From the NCBI RefSeq assembly GCF_963662255.1, contig NC_085047.1:93999619-94063618 (forward strand): DNA of 64,000 nt. The letters are read 5' to 3'. Origin of the DNA: Cinclus cinclus (taxonomy: Eukaryota; Chordata; Aves; Passeriformes; Cinclidae). Below are positions 1-13,332 of this stretch, piece by piece (the first letter of the stretch is position 1; each line of letters opens with the position of its first letter). Made by a program: the position numbers and the translations under genes. The notes beneath the pieces were generated by a model. The model was given only the letters and a program-made list of their open reading frames with translations. It ran no database searches and was not told the DNA's origin.

Positions 1-1200
1 TGTTTGTATACAACTGTGAAAGCAGAGTTGTGAAGAGGTACTTTTTCAGTGAATCTGGAAAAGGTGAAAAATGCTTGCATCAGTCTGGAGAGAGAAGAGA
101 CTTACATAAACTATGGGTTTGAAGCACCTTTTTGTGCATGGGACAAAACCTACTGTGTATTTTACTTTAACCTGCATGGTACAGAGAGCGCACCTTATAG
201 AATTGTATCACTGGATGTTTATTTTAGTATCAGCCTCAAAAATTAACCTTGTGGAAATTGAGGAAGATACATTAACGACAGAAGCTTCCAAGTGGTCTTT
301 TGTATTTCCCCCCATATTCCTTCTATATTTTAAACCTCGAATCCTGTTCTCGTTCAATTGTTTAGGCTAGTGCTGAAAAAGCAACGCTTTACCTCTGCTT
401 TTTGTTATTAAAAAAAAAGTGCTCTCAGAAGCCCTAAATGCTCTATCCAGGTCTTAACAATGATTGTGCTGATTATGACATTCAGCAGTGTTATTTTTCA
501 CAATGATTCAGGAGTTCAGAAATTATAATTGGCAAAAATAATGGCAACCAGGCAGCTTGTCATTCTAAGTTTCTACCTGAGATTTAGCATAATTTTAGGT
601 ACCTATGGTACAGCTAAGGGCAAGAAAAATCAAAACAGCGATTTTTGTGAGAACCAAATAGGATTACTGTTGGTTTTCTAGGAAAAGACTTGCATCTAAG
701 AAGCTTTATCACAAAGCTTCATTGTCACTGTGATTAATAAAGAAATTAGATCAAGTTAGGGAGCAAAGTGAAATGAACATTTTATCAGAGTTGAGCTGCC
801 ACAACTGGATTGAAATAAATAGACCTGCATTTCTGTATGGATGTTGACTAAAATGTCAGAGATACCAGGAAAAACAGGCCAGCCAAAATTCAGGGTTGAT
901 AGCTTGAGAGGATAAATGTTACTCACCCTTCCCCAGTGACTTAAGGTCTCTGTAGTAGGTAATATCAGCTTCTTCTCATTCTGGTACTCAGCATCTTCTC
1001 TTACCCACAAATTTGATTTGACTTTGAATATTCTTCTTCTAGGACTTAAAAAAGAGATATTTTCTGAATTTATTTAAAAATTTCTTAGTATTTCTCTCCC
1101 TAAACAGCATGAGCTTTTACCTTCACAGTATAATCCTTAGAACCATACAATTTGTTTATTAACAATGTTTTTACTTACTGGAAAAATGTTCTTCACACAG
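1..1200. other. Unique AT-rich non-coding stretch
   Basis: No recognisable gene, RNA or mobile element. The open frames here are short and carry no family signature. A small inverted repeat with 8-bp arms (700-707 and 713-720) is within chance expectation for this length of sequence. I read the stretch as ordinary intergenic or intronic DNA. Confidence 0.6.
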
Positions 1201-1395
1201 AGCATGATCAGTCATTGAACAGGGAAGTGGTCACATCACCGACTGGAGAGAGTTCAATAAAAGAGCCTTGGATAGTTTGGACCATGCTCTCAGGAACATG
1301 GTGTGAGTCTTGGGGCTGTCCTGTGCAAGGCCAGGAGTAGACTCAATGATCCTCATTGATCCTGCTCAGTGTGTTCTATGATGCTGTGAAATTCT
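1201..1395 (+). mobile_element. CR1 LINE fragment, 3' end, sense strand
   Basis: This is the degraded 3' end of a CR1 non-LTR retrotransposon. The left part retains a remnant of the ORF2 C-terminus: the plus-strand frame reads REVVTSP followed by diverged residues, comparable with the CR1 signature REVVESP. The right part carries the usual 3' UTR wording, with GGTGTGAGTCTTGGGG, CCTGTGCAAGGCCAGGAG and ACTCAATGATCCTCATTGATCC, and ends in TTCTATGATGCTGTGAA, a decayed copy of the 8-bp CR1 tail. It is strongly 5' truncated, as most CR1 insertions are, and has lost bases in the ORF part. Not expected to be mobile. The exact subfamily cannot be set by eye. Confidence 0.88.
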
Positions 1396-3960
1396 TTACT
1401 TCAATTACAGATAAGAAATGAACAGAATTTTCTTGGCACAAACACAATATTATTCACCAGTTTTTACCAATTTGAATTTATATGATATGTGACATACCCT
1501 GGATAGGACTGGGCTGTTTGACCAAAAGCAGACATGGGCTACCATGATGGGTAATCTGCAGGTCCAGGTTCTGACATCAGTCAGACTATTCCCTGGAAAT
1601 TCCCTGAGCCATGCCTTAAAAGGTTGTTTTTATTTTGGAGATATTTCAGGTGCTTAATGTGTACTAAGCTGTTAAAATATTTCATTAAATAGTTCTCTTT
1701 CCTTCTACCTCATTTGTTAGTGCCAAAATTTCACAGCTGGAGAAGGTTGTTTTTTTTTTTTAATCATGATTTTGAAAGGTAATCCAGCTCTGAGCAGGAA
1801 TAGTCAGCATATCCCCTTAGCCATGGGTTCAGATGCTCTGCACTGACTGCTATTTTGACATTCTTGGGTGGAAATCCATCACTTAATACTCAAACATGAG
1901 ACACACACTGGTTCTCTGGCATGCCTTCGCCTGTGACCATCTGTTGCGGGTGGCACTATGCCCACTCAAAAAATTCCCTGCCAGTTTGAAGAATGCATAG
2001 GTATTATCCAAATATAGATTAAGAAAGAAAGCTAGTAAAATGCTAGGGATGTCATTTTAGCTACAAGACTGTTTCTCTTGTTGTTAGGCAATCCCTGACT
2101 AGGTCCATATGTTTCAGAAGAATGATTTCAGGCACACTGTAAACTCACTTCGAACTTGCCTGCTAATGCACATTTATAAAAAAGTACACAAATGTTATTA
2201 ATTGGAAAATGTCTACATACTCATATTTGTCTGAGAGGCTGGCTTGAACTTGGGAAAAAACTTCTAAAATCAACCACTGCAAACAAGCAGATTACTGCCT
2301 TTTTATACAGAAGTAGCTGTTTCCCATACCCATCTCCATTTTGAATATAATTCATTGACATTAGACAGTTACTGTAACAAAGGAATTGGGAATTTTTACT
2401 TGAATAGCAGTTAAGAATCACTTGAAAGACACCTGTGGCTGGGTTGCTCAGAAAAGTAATATTCTTTGGATGACTTTAGAATATAAAAATATTCATGACA
2501 AGTGAAACTTGATTCGGGTTGTATATGAATGCAATTACACTTTCCACTTGGCAAAGCTGATATCAAAATGTAGGGTGTCAGTTTAAGACAAATTCAGAAG
2601 TTAAAATCTGCAAAGCTTGTAGAACAAAAAAAAAAAATTCATGATTTACATTTATTTGCTGCTTGGAAGAGGAACAAAACTTACTGATATTGCTAATACA
2701 GAAGACTTTGGTTATGCAGGTAATGAATAGGTAACAGTATTAATAAATAATTGCATTTTTCTGTATCTCCATCTGTAAATAGCAGTTTACAACTGCAGGA
2801 AGATGAAATTCCTATCCATCTGAATTTTAAATAACTTGAAACACATGAGGAAATAACAGTGAGCAAGCTGAAGAGCAGATTGAAAAGAGGCTAAGAAAAT
2901 GAAATGGAGAAAAAAATTAAAACCAGGCTGGCCACAGGACAGCACATGACCTCAAAGACAGAAGCAGGAAACCTGAATTTGATGTGGAAAGGAGGAAGGT
3001 TATAAAAAGTGGGGAAAACAAGCTTTGCATCAGTATTGAAAATAGGTGAATAGGTTCCTCTGTGGCTCTTAACAGCAGACCATAAATGGAAGGTGAGGTG
3101 GAAGAGTCTGGGACAAAATGACTGCAGAAGCATAAGAGTTGTGAAAGAGAATGGGAATTTCTTTTCTTCTTCTTCTTTTTTTTTTTTTTCCATTGAAGAG
3201 AAGATACGCTTTATAAAGTTTATAAAAATCTGAAGGTAGAATAGGAGATAGAATTTCATGAAGGGCAGAAGTAGTCAAAGTACTAGACATATCCATACTT
3301 GAAGGACCTGAAAGTTTGCCCAATCAGAAGGTTCCCAAGAAAATGGAAAAGTTTGCTTTTGTAAATCCAGATGTTCACCAAAAAGATGGATATGAGATTT
3401 CCAGTCAGCTACTGCAAAAGTAAAATTTGAAGATCAACTGAGGATTCCTCTAAACATCAGCCAGTGCTGGGTCTTTGAGCTCTTCTCAGGAAACATTTGC
3501 ATATGTGCCACTATTTTACAATACTGTGCTAACTCTGTGGTCATCATGACTGATCTTATGTGAATCTTGTAAAAACCAAGACCAACAAGACATGATCTTT
3601 ACCTGCTCTTTTCATTGGCCTGCGTGCTTCCTTTAACACACTCCTTTTTCCTCTTGGACATTTTGGAGTCCTTTCTCAAGTGCTGACTGCTCTTGATGCC
3701 ATGCCCCTGAAAGGCTGGAGCAGCACATTATCTGTGCATTTACTCACAGAAAGAGCAATGGGACAATTCAGGCACTTGTCATTAAGAGAATAATTACCTG
3801 TCCATCACAGCAGACTGTACATCTACAGGCTCCTGTTAAGGGATCTTGCTGTGCTGAGAGACGTATGAACACACAACAAAGAGATGGCCTTGAAGCACAG
3901 CAGTTACCATCCAATTGCCTCTTAAAAAACAATGTGTGTTCCAGCATTTAATCAAGTACA
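1396..3960. other. Unique AT-rich non-coding stretch
   Basis: No gene or mobile element is recognised. It contains a T12 run (1750-1761), an A12 run (2626-2637) and the C/T tract listed separately at 3158-3191. The frame of 122 codons on the minus strand at 2891-3259 runs through that tract (lysine/glutamate-rich translation) and is judged spurious. Confidence 0.55.
3158..3191 (+). repeat. Pyrimidine tract (TTC-rich, then poly-T)
   Basis: A 34-base run of only C and T: a few TTC/TTTC units followed by 14 consecutive T. Low-complexity sequence; no gene-related meaning seen. Confidence 0.85.
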
Positions 3961-4335
3961 CACAGAATCAGAGAACAGAAGAGGAAGAGACCTCTAGTGT
4001 CACCCAGTCCAATGCCCACCGATAGAGTGGGCCCACCTAGAGCAGGCTGCACAGGATCATGTCCATGATTTCTTGTCCATGAGTTCTTGAATATCTCTAG
4101 TGAGGGAGACTCCACAACCTCCCTGGGCAGCCTGTTCCAGTGCTCTACTATACTCACAGTGAAGTTTTTCCTCATCTTCAGATGGAACTTCCTCTGTTCC
4201 ATTTTGTGCCTGGCGTCCCTTGTCCTGTCAGTGGACACCACTGAAAATGGTCTGGCCACATCCTCCTTACACCTGCCCTTAAGGTATTTGAACACAGTGA
4301 CAAGATACCCTCTCAGAGGTCCCTTCTCCATTGCT
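3961..4335 (-). mobile_element. CR1 LINE fragment: ORF2 C-terminus and 3' UTR, antisense
   Basis: Minus-strand CR1. Read on the minus strand, the frame starting near 4331 gives the classic CR1 ORF2 C-terminal text: LRGYLVTVFKYLKG, then a diverged stretch with DRTRD, KMRKNF, and finally HWNRLPREVVESPSLEIFK. It then runs into the 3' UTR, whose plus-strand view shows CTCCACAACCTCCCTGGGCAGCC and GACCTCTAGTGTCACCCAGTCC. The 3' end of the element, at the low-coordinate side, is CACAGAATCAGAGAAC with no long 8-mer tail left. The element is 5' truncated and carries only the end of ORF2, after the reverse transcriptase domain. The local frame is still open for about 100 codons, which produces a misleading ORF. 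Confidence 0.92.
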
Positions 4336-7300
4336 GAAGTGGGCTCTGATTCTGAGTTTCAGTCTTTTGTTTTCCATAAGAGACTGAAATCTGTATTTGT
4401 TTTTTGGGATGTAGCTTCCCTCTTCCCTCTGATTTTCTAGAATCTGTAAAGACCCCCCCACATCTTTGAGTCAAGAGTAGCCAACTCCAACACCTCTGAC
4501 TATCTCCTGACTGCAGCGGGGTATGGGAAAGGATTTGCCACTTTACATGGAGAAGATCATCTGGCTGTTGAGATGGATGATAGGGAGAAATCCCACAAAA
4601 GCAGAGTCTGTTGTACTTGAGTCCAATAATAAAAGTTATAAAGAATTTTGGCAAACAGCAGGTGCAACTGCTTACTGCAATACTTGCAACTCTCCCACTG
4701 TACAGTCTTCACAGAGGGAAATATTCAGTACAATTGAAAAAATTCAATAACGAAAAATGCTGACTTGTCTTCCTTTGAAAAGAAAAAGCAGAAATGTCTA
4801 AAATGTACAAGAGGTGATTAATTTTTTCCTGATTGCTGAGAGGCAAACATAAAACTCATCTATGAGAACAGGTACCATTAATCCAGTATTATTTCTTGTT
4901 AACATCTATTTGTCTTGACCTATCACACTATCATAAGCCTCTACTGAAATAAGTGTCTGTTTTAATTTCCACTTGACATGTTTGAAAAAAGGGTTTATCA
5001 AAAGAGGGAATCAGTAGCTGCTGCTGAGGAGGGAAAAAAGAAAGGAAGACTGTAACAAAGTTAGAATGTGTAGCTTTTTCCCTTGAAGGTGTTTTAAAAT
5101 GTTTACAATAAGATTTTCAGCTTTTGGAAAAATTAATTTCTCTGTAAAGAGTATAGAGTCAATGTGAATCCAGTGAGATCTGCCTTAGAATGATTATAAA
5201 TACAAAGTGATTTTTTTTAAAAAAATGTATGCATATCATTACCTTTATCTATACATTCGGCATAGCTCTGCATAAAGATATTTATGATTTGCTTAAATAT
5301 ATACTTGATGGAAATGTGTTTCTGATTTATAACTTAAAGTAAAATAATTTTATATTTTCTCAAATCTTGAAAACTAAAACATCCTTAAAGTGCATTTCTC
5401 TTTCTGCTTTTGAAACATGAAACCCTTTTCAGAAAAAAAGGCAAGAAAAATAGGAATAATTTTTGTCTATAAATAATACCTCTCTACCTTCTGAAAGCTG
5501 ACTAAATTCAATTCCCATTTGTAACTTGCAAATATTTATCCTCTGTCAGCAGTAAAGTATTAACTAAACTCTGGAAACATGCTCTGGCAAAAGTCAGAAA
5601 ACTAGAATTAATTCAATTCATAACAGTATTCCATATATAGCATTTAATATTGTTACAGAAGACAGTAGAGTTTTTCATGTCATGTGAGATTGCCATAACC
5701 TTCAGCAATCTTGGTCCATCAAAAGTTGGGGAAAAACGGGACATACAGTTCTCTCTAAATGAGCACTCATGTGTTACACAACCACTCCCTCAGTGTTTGA
5801 AAACAAAGAAAAGCAGATCAAGAAAAAGTGGTTGCGCTGCAAAGCAAGCACAACTGTAAAACCCAGGAGTGTTTCACATGGGTATTTGTGGTGGGGTCTG
5901 CACAGTGGTGGGCTATACTTCAGACCCTGAGAACACAAAGAAGTATATATGTTCCTAAAATCATTGTAGACATTAAGAGCGCCTGGACTCCTGCAAAAAT
6001 GTTGTCAGGGAATGGTATGTTTCTTTACTAGAAGTTGGTTGCCAAGCAGGATCACTGAGCACTTAATCACCCTTATATTAAAGCTGAGACACATGAACTG
6101 AAACAGTTATTATAGGGAGTAATTACAGATCAAATTAAAAGCATTAGAACTGGCAAAAAGATCAAAGCAAAGCATTCCCTGCAAGAAATGCACTTGATGA
6201 TGTTCAGAACAGGTAGAAGTGAAGGTTTGCAGTGAAGACTGTGTTCCTTAAAGTAAAAGTGCTTAAGAACAGTCAAGGTGCAGCTGATAAAACACACAGA
6301 AAGTCAGAAAACAAGGGCAAATACCTGCTTGCAATAAATTTGAGGGCAGGTGCATAATACAATCAAGTATTCACAAGAGGAAGTGATTCCATTTTGAAAA
6401 AATTCTGAAATTTTGCCAAGAAGAAACCAGCAAATCCTATGCAAACCTTGTACTCTAAATAAGGAAAAGACATAGCTAATTACCAGAAAGCCATATGCAG
6501 AATATCACAAAGATCATCAGTTCACTTGTCTAAAAAGAGAAAGTTAGCATCTGAGTATTCCTCCCCTTGTGAGGAAAGTGGCTGCAAAAGCTGGTGATGT
6601 GAGTATATCAGAAGGCAAGGAATATCTGGTCAAGCTGGTTGCCCTTCACGCTAAAACTAATAGTTCTAGGTCATGTACAAACAATACTAGTTTTCAAACA
6701 CAGAGTAACTGGCAATCTGTTAAGATAATACCTCTCTCAGTCGTCCCACAAATATGGGCATAGCTGCTGTGTACTCTCATTTCATAGATATGATAACGAG
6801 AGGACAGTGGAAAGATACCAAAGTCCACAGTTTGTTTGTCATTACTCTCCAGAGCACTGTGCAAGTGTCTGTAAAAATTACATTTCCTTCCCAGCCTCTG
6901 AGAAGGCAACGCAACATGAATAACCAACATGTGCAGGTTCATGGCACAAGTTCCTCCCAATAGTCAGGTTGGGAGTGGAATATTTTCAGAAGAAGACCAG
7001 AGGAGACCTGGGATTTTGAAGTGTTATTTACCTGATGGGACCCTTAAGAGGTCTTATTGTCTTATTTGATACCTGTGAGCTGTTTTCCCTGCTCTATCAG
7101 GTTGTATTAACTGATTGTATCAACTGGTACTGAATGTGTGATTTCCATTTGCTTTCCAAAGACAATAAGAAGTGAGTGTAACAGTGGATAATCATTGCTG
7201 GCTTTCAGGGTAGAGAGCAGTAAGAAGCATGGCATCTGATCACCCCGAGTCATGACATGTCACTGGCTCAGGAAATAAAGGCACTATATTATGCTTGCAT

Positions 7301-8730
7301 GTGTTATGCCAGTACCATAATGACTGGTATCATTAAAACAGTAAAAATGTAATCAATGTTTATACATCAAAACAAATTATTTCAAGGAAGCAATAAGTGC
7401 AGTGGCACATATGCCCAATACCTAAATCAATATTATTGAGCTGAGCTAACAATAAATAAAATCTACATAATCAATTCTTCTACTAGAAATGAAACCATTA
7501 ACATTCAAATATGAAGGTACATACCATTTATACAATTTCTCTTGGCAATTTCTGTTTATTTGACTCTAGAAGGTTTGCTAGCTGGTATTCAGATACTGTC
7601 CCTTTATTTATGCTTAAGTGGTATGTGAAGCAAAGTATTGTGGATGAGGCTAAACCCATAACATTTCTTGAACAGCTCATGTTGCTGCTGGTAGATTTGG
7701 GTTTAGAAAGGATTAACAGTATTTCAGTATGTTTGGGGCTTCTGAGGTCAGAAGACACCATGGTAGGGTAGGCAAAAACAGCTAAAGAATTAACTTCAGA
7801 CTGAGTACACAAAATCAGGCACATTTTTGTGTGCTGAGTTTTTCCTGAAGCATAATTTGCCATTTGTACTTCTCACTTCCCTGCTCAAAGGGATGGAAAG
7901 ACACAGCACAGACAGAACAGATACAGGAGAGGCCAGAATGTGGTACAGAAGCATCTTCTCACCACAGAGCTCAAGGATCAAGCACAAATCTACACAGTCA
8001 GCAAGCCAGCATCTGTGGGAAGATTGGAGAGGGAAGAGCATGAAGGAAGGTAGTGTCAAAACCAGATGGACAATAAGCCAATAATAACAACAGTAAGCAA
8101 ACTCTTACACTTGCTGCACAGCCTTTTACTTTGTAAAAACTCTGTCTTGGTCCGACTGTACTGCTCGTGGAGGCAATTAACTGCTTTAGAAATTCTGAAG
8201 TGTTTTTGGTAGGCACACAGCGAAAACAATTCATCTGGTATGACCTCCAAATCTCAGGATGGCTGCTGCATGCAACATCCCATGTCAATCGTCCTACGTT
8301 CACAACAGCCATGATCCAGTTTTGGACTGTTACCTTGTACTGTGAGGAGACAAAAGACATGTTTGAGGAGGAATTACTCTGTGTGTGGTCAAGTATCTCA
8401 GAAATACGAAAGCTTCATGGGACTTCTGCACATATCTCTTTCCTGGAACTCCTTCTTCCTACAAAATCACTTATTTCTAATGAAATTTATATGCATGAAT
8501 CTAAAAGCTGCAGTCAGATCCTGTGCAACTATGTTAAATCAAAGCCTTTCTTCAGTAACTAACGTCCTTTTTTCTTAATCTTTGTTTCCAAAACTGCTGC
8601 ACTGCCCAGTTTCTTTGAAGTGATGGGTCTCTTTTAGCCAAATAAAAATTTGGTTTCTAGTCTAGCAGCCATTCTTCTATTTCTGTAGTTGACAGAGGTG
8701 TGAATTTTCTTAATTTTCTTTCAGACATGC
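4336..8730. other. Unique non-coding stretch
   Basis: No gene, RNA gene or mobile element recognised in over 4 kb. A short T8A7 block lies at 5211-5225. Several open frames of 60-131 codons (for example on both strands between 7500 and 8560) overlap each other, lack recognisable domains and have no plausible exon boundaries, so I treat them as chance. Confidence 0.5.
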
Positions 8731-8767
8731 TTTTTTTTCTTTCTTTCTTTCTTTCTTTTTTCCTTCC
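8731..8767 (+). repeat. (TTTC)n microsatellite
   Basis: T8 followed by about five CTTT units and a C/T-only tail: 37 bases of pure pyrimidine. It lies about 170 bases upstream of a purine tract of similar character, so the two could pair imperfectly as an inverted pair. Confidence 0.9.
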
Positions 8768-8935
8768 ATGGACTGTAATGGGAAATTTGTACAGCTAAAA
8801 TCAAGCTTTTTATTAGCCATTTTGCTACAAAGGTAGCAGGACTCACTGAAGCATTCCCATGCTTCAGAGCTCCTAAAATAAACTACTGATAGAAACAGTC
8901 ACACTTCTAAAACTGAAGCAGTAGCCTCAACAATT

Positions 8936-8976
8936 AAAAAGGAAAAAAAAAAAAAAGAAGAAAAGAAGAAAAGAAG
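8936..8976 (+). repeat. Purine tract, poly-A then (GAAAA/GAA)n
   Basis: A 41-base run of only A and G: A5, GG, A14, then GAAGAAAAGAAGAAAAGAAG. Low complexity. It could be an old poly-A tail of a retroposed sequence, but nothing recognisable precedes it. Confidence 0.85.
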
Positions 8977-10173
8977 TAGTTTAATTAAAAAAATACTATT
9001 GGAAACTTTTAAAGGGATGCTTAAACTTTAGCGAAAAGAAAAATAAAGAAATGGTAATAGATTGGGGTTCTATTCAACAAATCAAGCCAAGGGGTGTTTT
9101 CATTTCTTCACTCTTAGAAGAAATAAAGCAATAAAATAAAAAATCAACTGGAGAAAATAAAGGGAGGCTTAGTGTACTTAATCTTTTATAAAAGTTAAGA
9201 CAAATTCAATGCCAGTAAAAATTCAGAGGGCTGTATGAATCATTGCTGCATGAAGCCTAGCCTAGAGAGACCTACAGTAGGCAGCTGTGGACAGCAGGCA
9301 GAAGGAGCTGCACACTGTTCCCTTGAATTTCTATGCTGCAGCAGCTTTGACTCATATGGTAGGTAGGTGGTCTGAGTGTGACTCCTGCAGCTTTTCTGGA
9401 TGCCATCCATATCTGCACTGCTGTTTGCTCCTAACTGCATTTGACCTAGCACACTTTGTGCTTTTCAGTCTTCACTGTAGAAAAGAATGAAGAAAAGCAG
9501 ATGCATATATTAATACAGGGTTGTAACAAAATACAAGCCAAGGGGCAGGTATCGGGAAAGGACCATTACCATTTCTCTTGTCTTTTGCTAAAGGACAGTT
9601 CTACCTTTGCTAAAGGTGCAATACTACCTGAGCAAGTTTGAACAAGGCTGGAAAACCTAATATTCCAAAATAAAATTAACTCTCTGGAGAACAGAACCAG
9701 CTACATGCAGACACTCATGTGGATTGTCTCTCTCATCCCCCCCACATCCCCCACTTGACTGCATGTTGCTTTGGCCTCTCTCCAGCTGCAGCAGAAGGGA
9801 GATGAAACAAAGGACTCCCAAATGACTCTGGGCTGCCTGGTGAGTCCATATCTGCTGAAATTAACTGGACAAATTCTTCTGAATTTCAAGTGCTCCTTGA
9901 GCTCTAAGGTAGACACATGCAGGAAATGCCAAGCAGGTAAGGGGATTGATTCTGCTGTTGCCAAGCATTAAGCTTCTTGTCTGTAAATATCCCTGCCACA
10001 GCTGAGCTATCCTGTGCTTTGTTGGACAGTTTTCTGCCAGGAATGCTCTTGCTCAGAAGCAATCCAGCTTGGATAACCAAAGAGTTTAAGCAAAAAACTG
10101 ACATAGGAAGAAAGAAATATGTAAATAGAAACCCTCAGAATATTTCTGTTTCCATGTAAGTAACCTTTGGTAA

Positions 10174-10224
10174 CAAAATAAATAAAAAAAAAAAAAAGAA
10201 AAAATAAAGAAAAAAAGAGAATAA
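10174..10224 (+). repeat. A-rich low-complexity tract
   Basis: About 50 bases composed of A with occasional T, G and one C (AAATAAATA then A14, then AAAGAAAAAATAAAGAAAAAAAGAGA). It resembles a decayed poly-A tail, but no retroposed gene body is recognisable upstream. Confidence 0.8.
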
Positions 10225-10436
10225 ATCCCTTGTGAGCAAATGTCAGAAAAAAAGGCTACATCATTTAGCTGTACCTGTCTGCTTGTATTCTTGAGTTGCA
10301 AATGCTTCCACGTGCCTGCCACTGAAGAGCCCTTCTGCCCTCCTCATTTAGTATCATACTCATTAAATGATACTTAGGGTGTAGTTCAGCTCTTTACTGA
10401 ACGAAGTAAATTTATGGAATAAAAGCAGTGTGTGAG

Positions 10437-10467
10437 CATAGGCTCCGTGAGCATTCATAGGCTCCGT
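10437..10467 (+). repeat. Short direct duplication, 12-bp unit
   Basis: CATAGGCTCCGT occurs at 10437-10448 and again at 10456-10467, a 19-bp offset. It is a small local duplication containing a CpG. No function inferred. Confidence 0.8.
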
Positions 10468-11475
10468 AGCTGAACTGTCAACTCACCCTCTGGCCCTGTT
10501 TGGACCACTCCAGAAAACTTGTCTCAAGGTAATAGTCACAGTGTGCTTCTAAGGCTTCTCAAAAAAAAGCTTTATGGATGAGTCTGTCCTTCAACACCAC
10601 CCCAGAAGTCTCTACATGCTCTCCTGTCACACCCTGAGTCAACCAACAACTACGAGCTCCAGCCACCTGACAGGCTGCAGCAGAGCCCTCATTTTAGAAA
10701 TTTAGAAAAGAAATTTAGAAACCAGAAAGCGCCAGAAGGGGTGCTGGGCCAGTCCCTGTGCTGTGTGGAGGAATTCAGTCTGACATGCAGAGAGAGAGCC
10801 TTACACAGCAAGGCTGTGTAAGTCAGCCCATGCCATTTGATTCTAGGGCTGTGGATCTCTTCATTTGGCACCACTGGCACAATCACAGAAAACAACTACC
10901 ATTTTCTTCTTTCCATCCTGAAGTCCTTCATTGACTCTTGTGCATCCACATGGCTTGGAAGGGTGATTTATCAGAGTCTTGTCAGCTGAGGGGATAAGCC
11001 CTGGGCAGGTTGAATTAAGTGAAACTAACACTGCAGCCCAGCAGCACATCCCTAACTACTGAAAGTGGTTGAGTATTTGCTTTGGTCAGTTCTGTTCTCT
11101 CCAGGTGAATCCTAAAGGCTCTGCTGGAATGCTGAAGTGCTGTCTCAGCTCTGGTATAAGGGCACAACGTGTTCAGCTGGTTGTAGAATACTGAGATATT
11201 TCACCTTCATCACTACTGAAACCAGCAGATATTGGGAGTGAGCATTCTGAAAAATCAAGCCTGCTTGCTGCTGAGTGTATCTGCAGGTCTTTTAAACATA
11301 CCAACCTCCTACATAATATCCTCCTCCAACTCAAATTGCAGAAAGTACTGGAAAATTGCTATTTGCCAGGTTTTTGCTAGCTCAGAAATAAGACTACATG
11401 AAAAATAATATGTTTCCAGGAAAGATTTCACCAATTTTCTGGTCTTTGTTTGTTTTTGTGGGTTTTGTGTGGTTT

Positions 11476-11490
11476 TTATTATTATTATTA
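11476..11490 (+). repeat. (TTA)5 microsatellite
   Basis: Five TTA units inside a T-rich stretch that begins near 11430. It explains the isoleucine run in the opposite-strand reading frame. Confidence 0.85.
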
Positions 11491-13271
11491 TTTTTATTGT
11501 CACAGAATGAATAGCATGACCTAGGATATTAGTTTTCCCTTTTGCATTGCTGGTTGTATGGTTAATTCCTACATAATGCACCATGAAAATGAGAAATTTA
11601 TGTCTCACATTAATGTTACCCTGCTGTACTAGCAGATGTCCAGTTACAGCTGTGTATGCCCCTCTGCATTCCCTCTTCAGAAACATGCCAACTCTTTCTG
11701 TTGCTGTTACACTTCTTTCTAAACAGTGCAGCATCAAGAAACACATGCCAGTAGAAGCTTTGACAAAAGATTTCACTGTAGTCAGCTGTGAAGGTTGTTA
11801 CTGTGAGACAAGTTAGTGACAGCTCTCTAGCAAGTGTGCCTTAAGGTTTATTGGTGCCAAAAGTGCTGGAAAGTGAGAAAACTGGTTAAAAGCACTCATA
11901 CATTCCCTCTGTGCCAGGCTTTACATTCTGTCTTACTTCAATGATCAACAATTTCCTGTAGTATTTGAAATATCACAATTTTGGAGGATTGCAAAATGAC
12001 TTTGCAAATTTGTGGTGGCCAAATTGATATGCTTCTGAAGGAACAGAAATAGCTTTTAAAAATTGAAAAAGGAATTTATTTATTATATTGGCATTAATAT
12101 TAAACTCCATCTATATCTAGGTGCGGAACACTATTTCTTGTACAAATAAAAAAAAGGCTAAAGCGAAGAGGTGTGGAATTCTGCAGTTTAAATAAACATG
12201 CATGCACATATTCTGATACCTGTTCTGCGCATGTACTTCAGAGTAATTGAATACATTAAGGATAGAGGCAAGAATTTGCCCTGTGCTATGTCGAGGCTTT
12301 GCTACTTGTGTTTGAAGCCTCACTTAAAAGGTTCAACATTGCTTTTAGCACCCAGAGACCCCAGTGAATTGTTGTCTGTCCACATGAGGTCTGAGTCTGG
12401 GAATCACAATCAATTTTTATTAGGCTCTTGACAGTGCATTTTGGTGATCCTGTTGGTTGCTATGAGCACTGGAGCTCATTCCAAACCCCATGTTCTTTAT
12501 TTACTGTATTGCACAAAATATGCAGTCCAGGATTGTACCATATAGATAATTTAAGCCACATGTAGCCTACTGAATGTAAAGCTTGGAGTATTTGATCTCA
12601 AAACCCAATTAGAGCAGTTTGTTTTCTTTGATCTGAGTGGAATGTTGTAGTATACACATTATAAAACTGACTTCCAAAAGTTATTGGCATAATAAACACT
12701 AATAATCCGGATATTTTTTCTTGAGTTCCAAAGGAGAAACTGCATGTAAGAACTGCAACAGGTTATTGAGGGTGTGACTTCTAAAATGAGCATAGTTCTC
12801 ACAGAAAATCTTGAAGAGGGAAACTGATGGGAAGAGAGTAAGATGTGAACATTCACATAACCAGCACCTTTGGAGATGAGTCTGCTTCCCCTGAAATTCC
12901 TCTGTGGCTGTTGGGATATCCAGTCTGCAGTTTTACTTATTAATATACTTTATAGGAAACTGCATTTTGAGCTTATACTGATGTAGAGTAATAAGGAGCT
13001 TGACTCTAAGGATATTTAAAAGAGAGAGAAGCAGAGGCAGGCAGGTGGCTTAGGTTGACCCAAGAATCTATGTCACTCAGAAGTCTGCTTTTGGGGCTTG
13101 GACCATAAGTCTACCTCTCCCTAAAAGAGGAGAAAAGCTTCTTTTGGTTCCCAAAAACCAAGTTTGAGTTGCCAAAATACTTCAAAGAAACCACTAAGGA
13201 AAGGTCACACTGAACTCCTTCTGTATCAAGGAATCTTTCAGGGCTGCTCCTAGCAACCAGAAGCCCTACCA

Positions 13272-13332
13272 TTTTGGTTTGGATTTGTGTTTTGTTTTTT
13301 TGTTTTGTTTTCTCATTTTTCTTTTCCTTTTA
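13272..13332 (+). repeat. T/G-rich low-complexity tract
   Basis: TTTTGGTTTGG, then TTTTGTTTTTTTGTTTTG, then TTTTCTTTTCCTTTT. Low complexity; possibly a decayed antisense poly-A tail. Confidence 0.75.

Noticed and set aside
3948..4331. 127-codon minus-strand frame that looks like a gene
   Set aside because: It is the C-terminus of CR1 ORF2 running into the 3' UTR, so it is annotated as a mobile element rather than a host gene.
10174..10224. A-rich tract as the tail of a processed pseudogene
   Set aside because: No recognisable gene body upstream; kept as low-complexity only.
11309..11776. Longest open frame in the window (155 codons, minus strand)
   Set aside because: Includes isoleucine and lysine/threonine runs from microsatellite and A-rich DNA, no domain recognised, and no supporting splice or promoter context.
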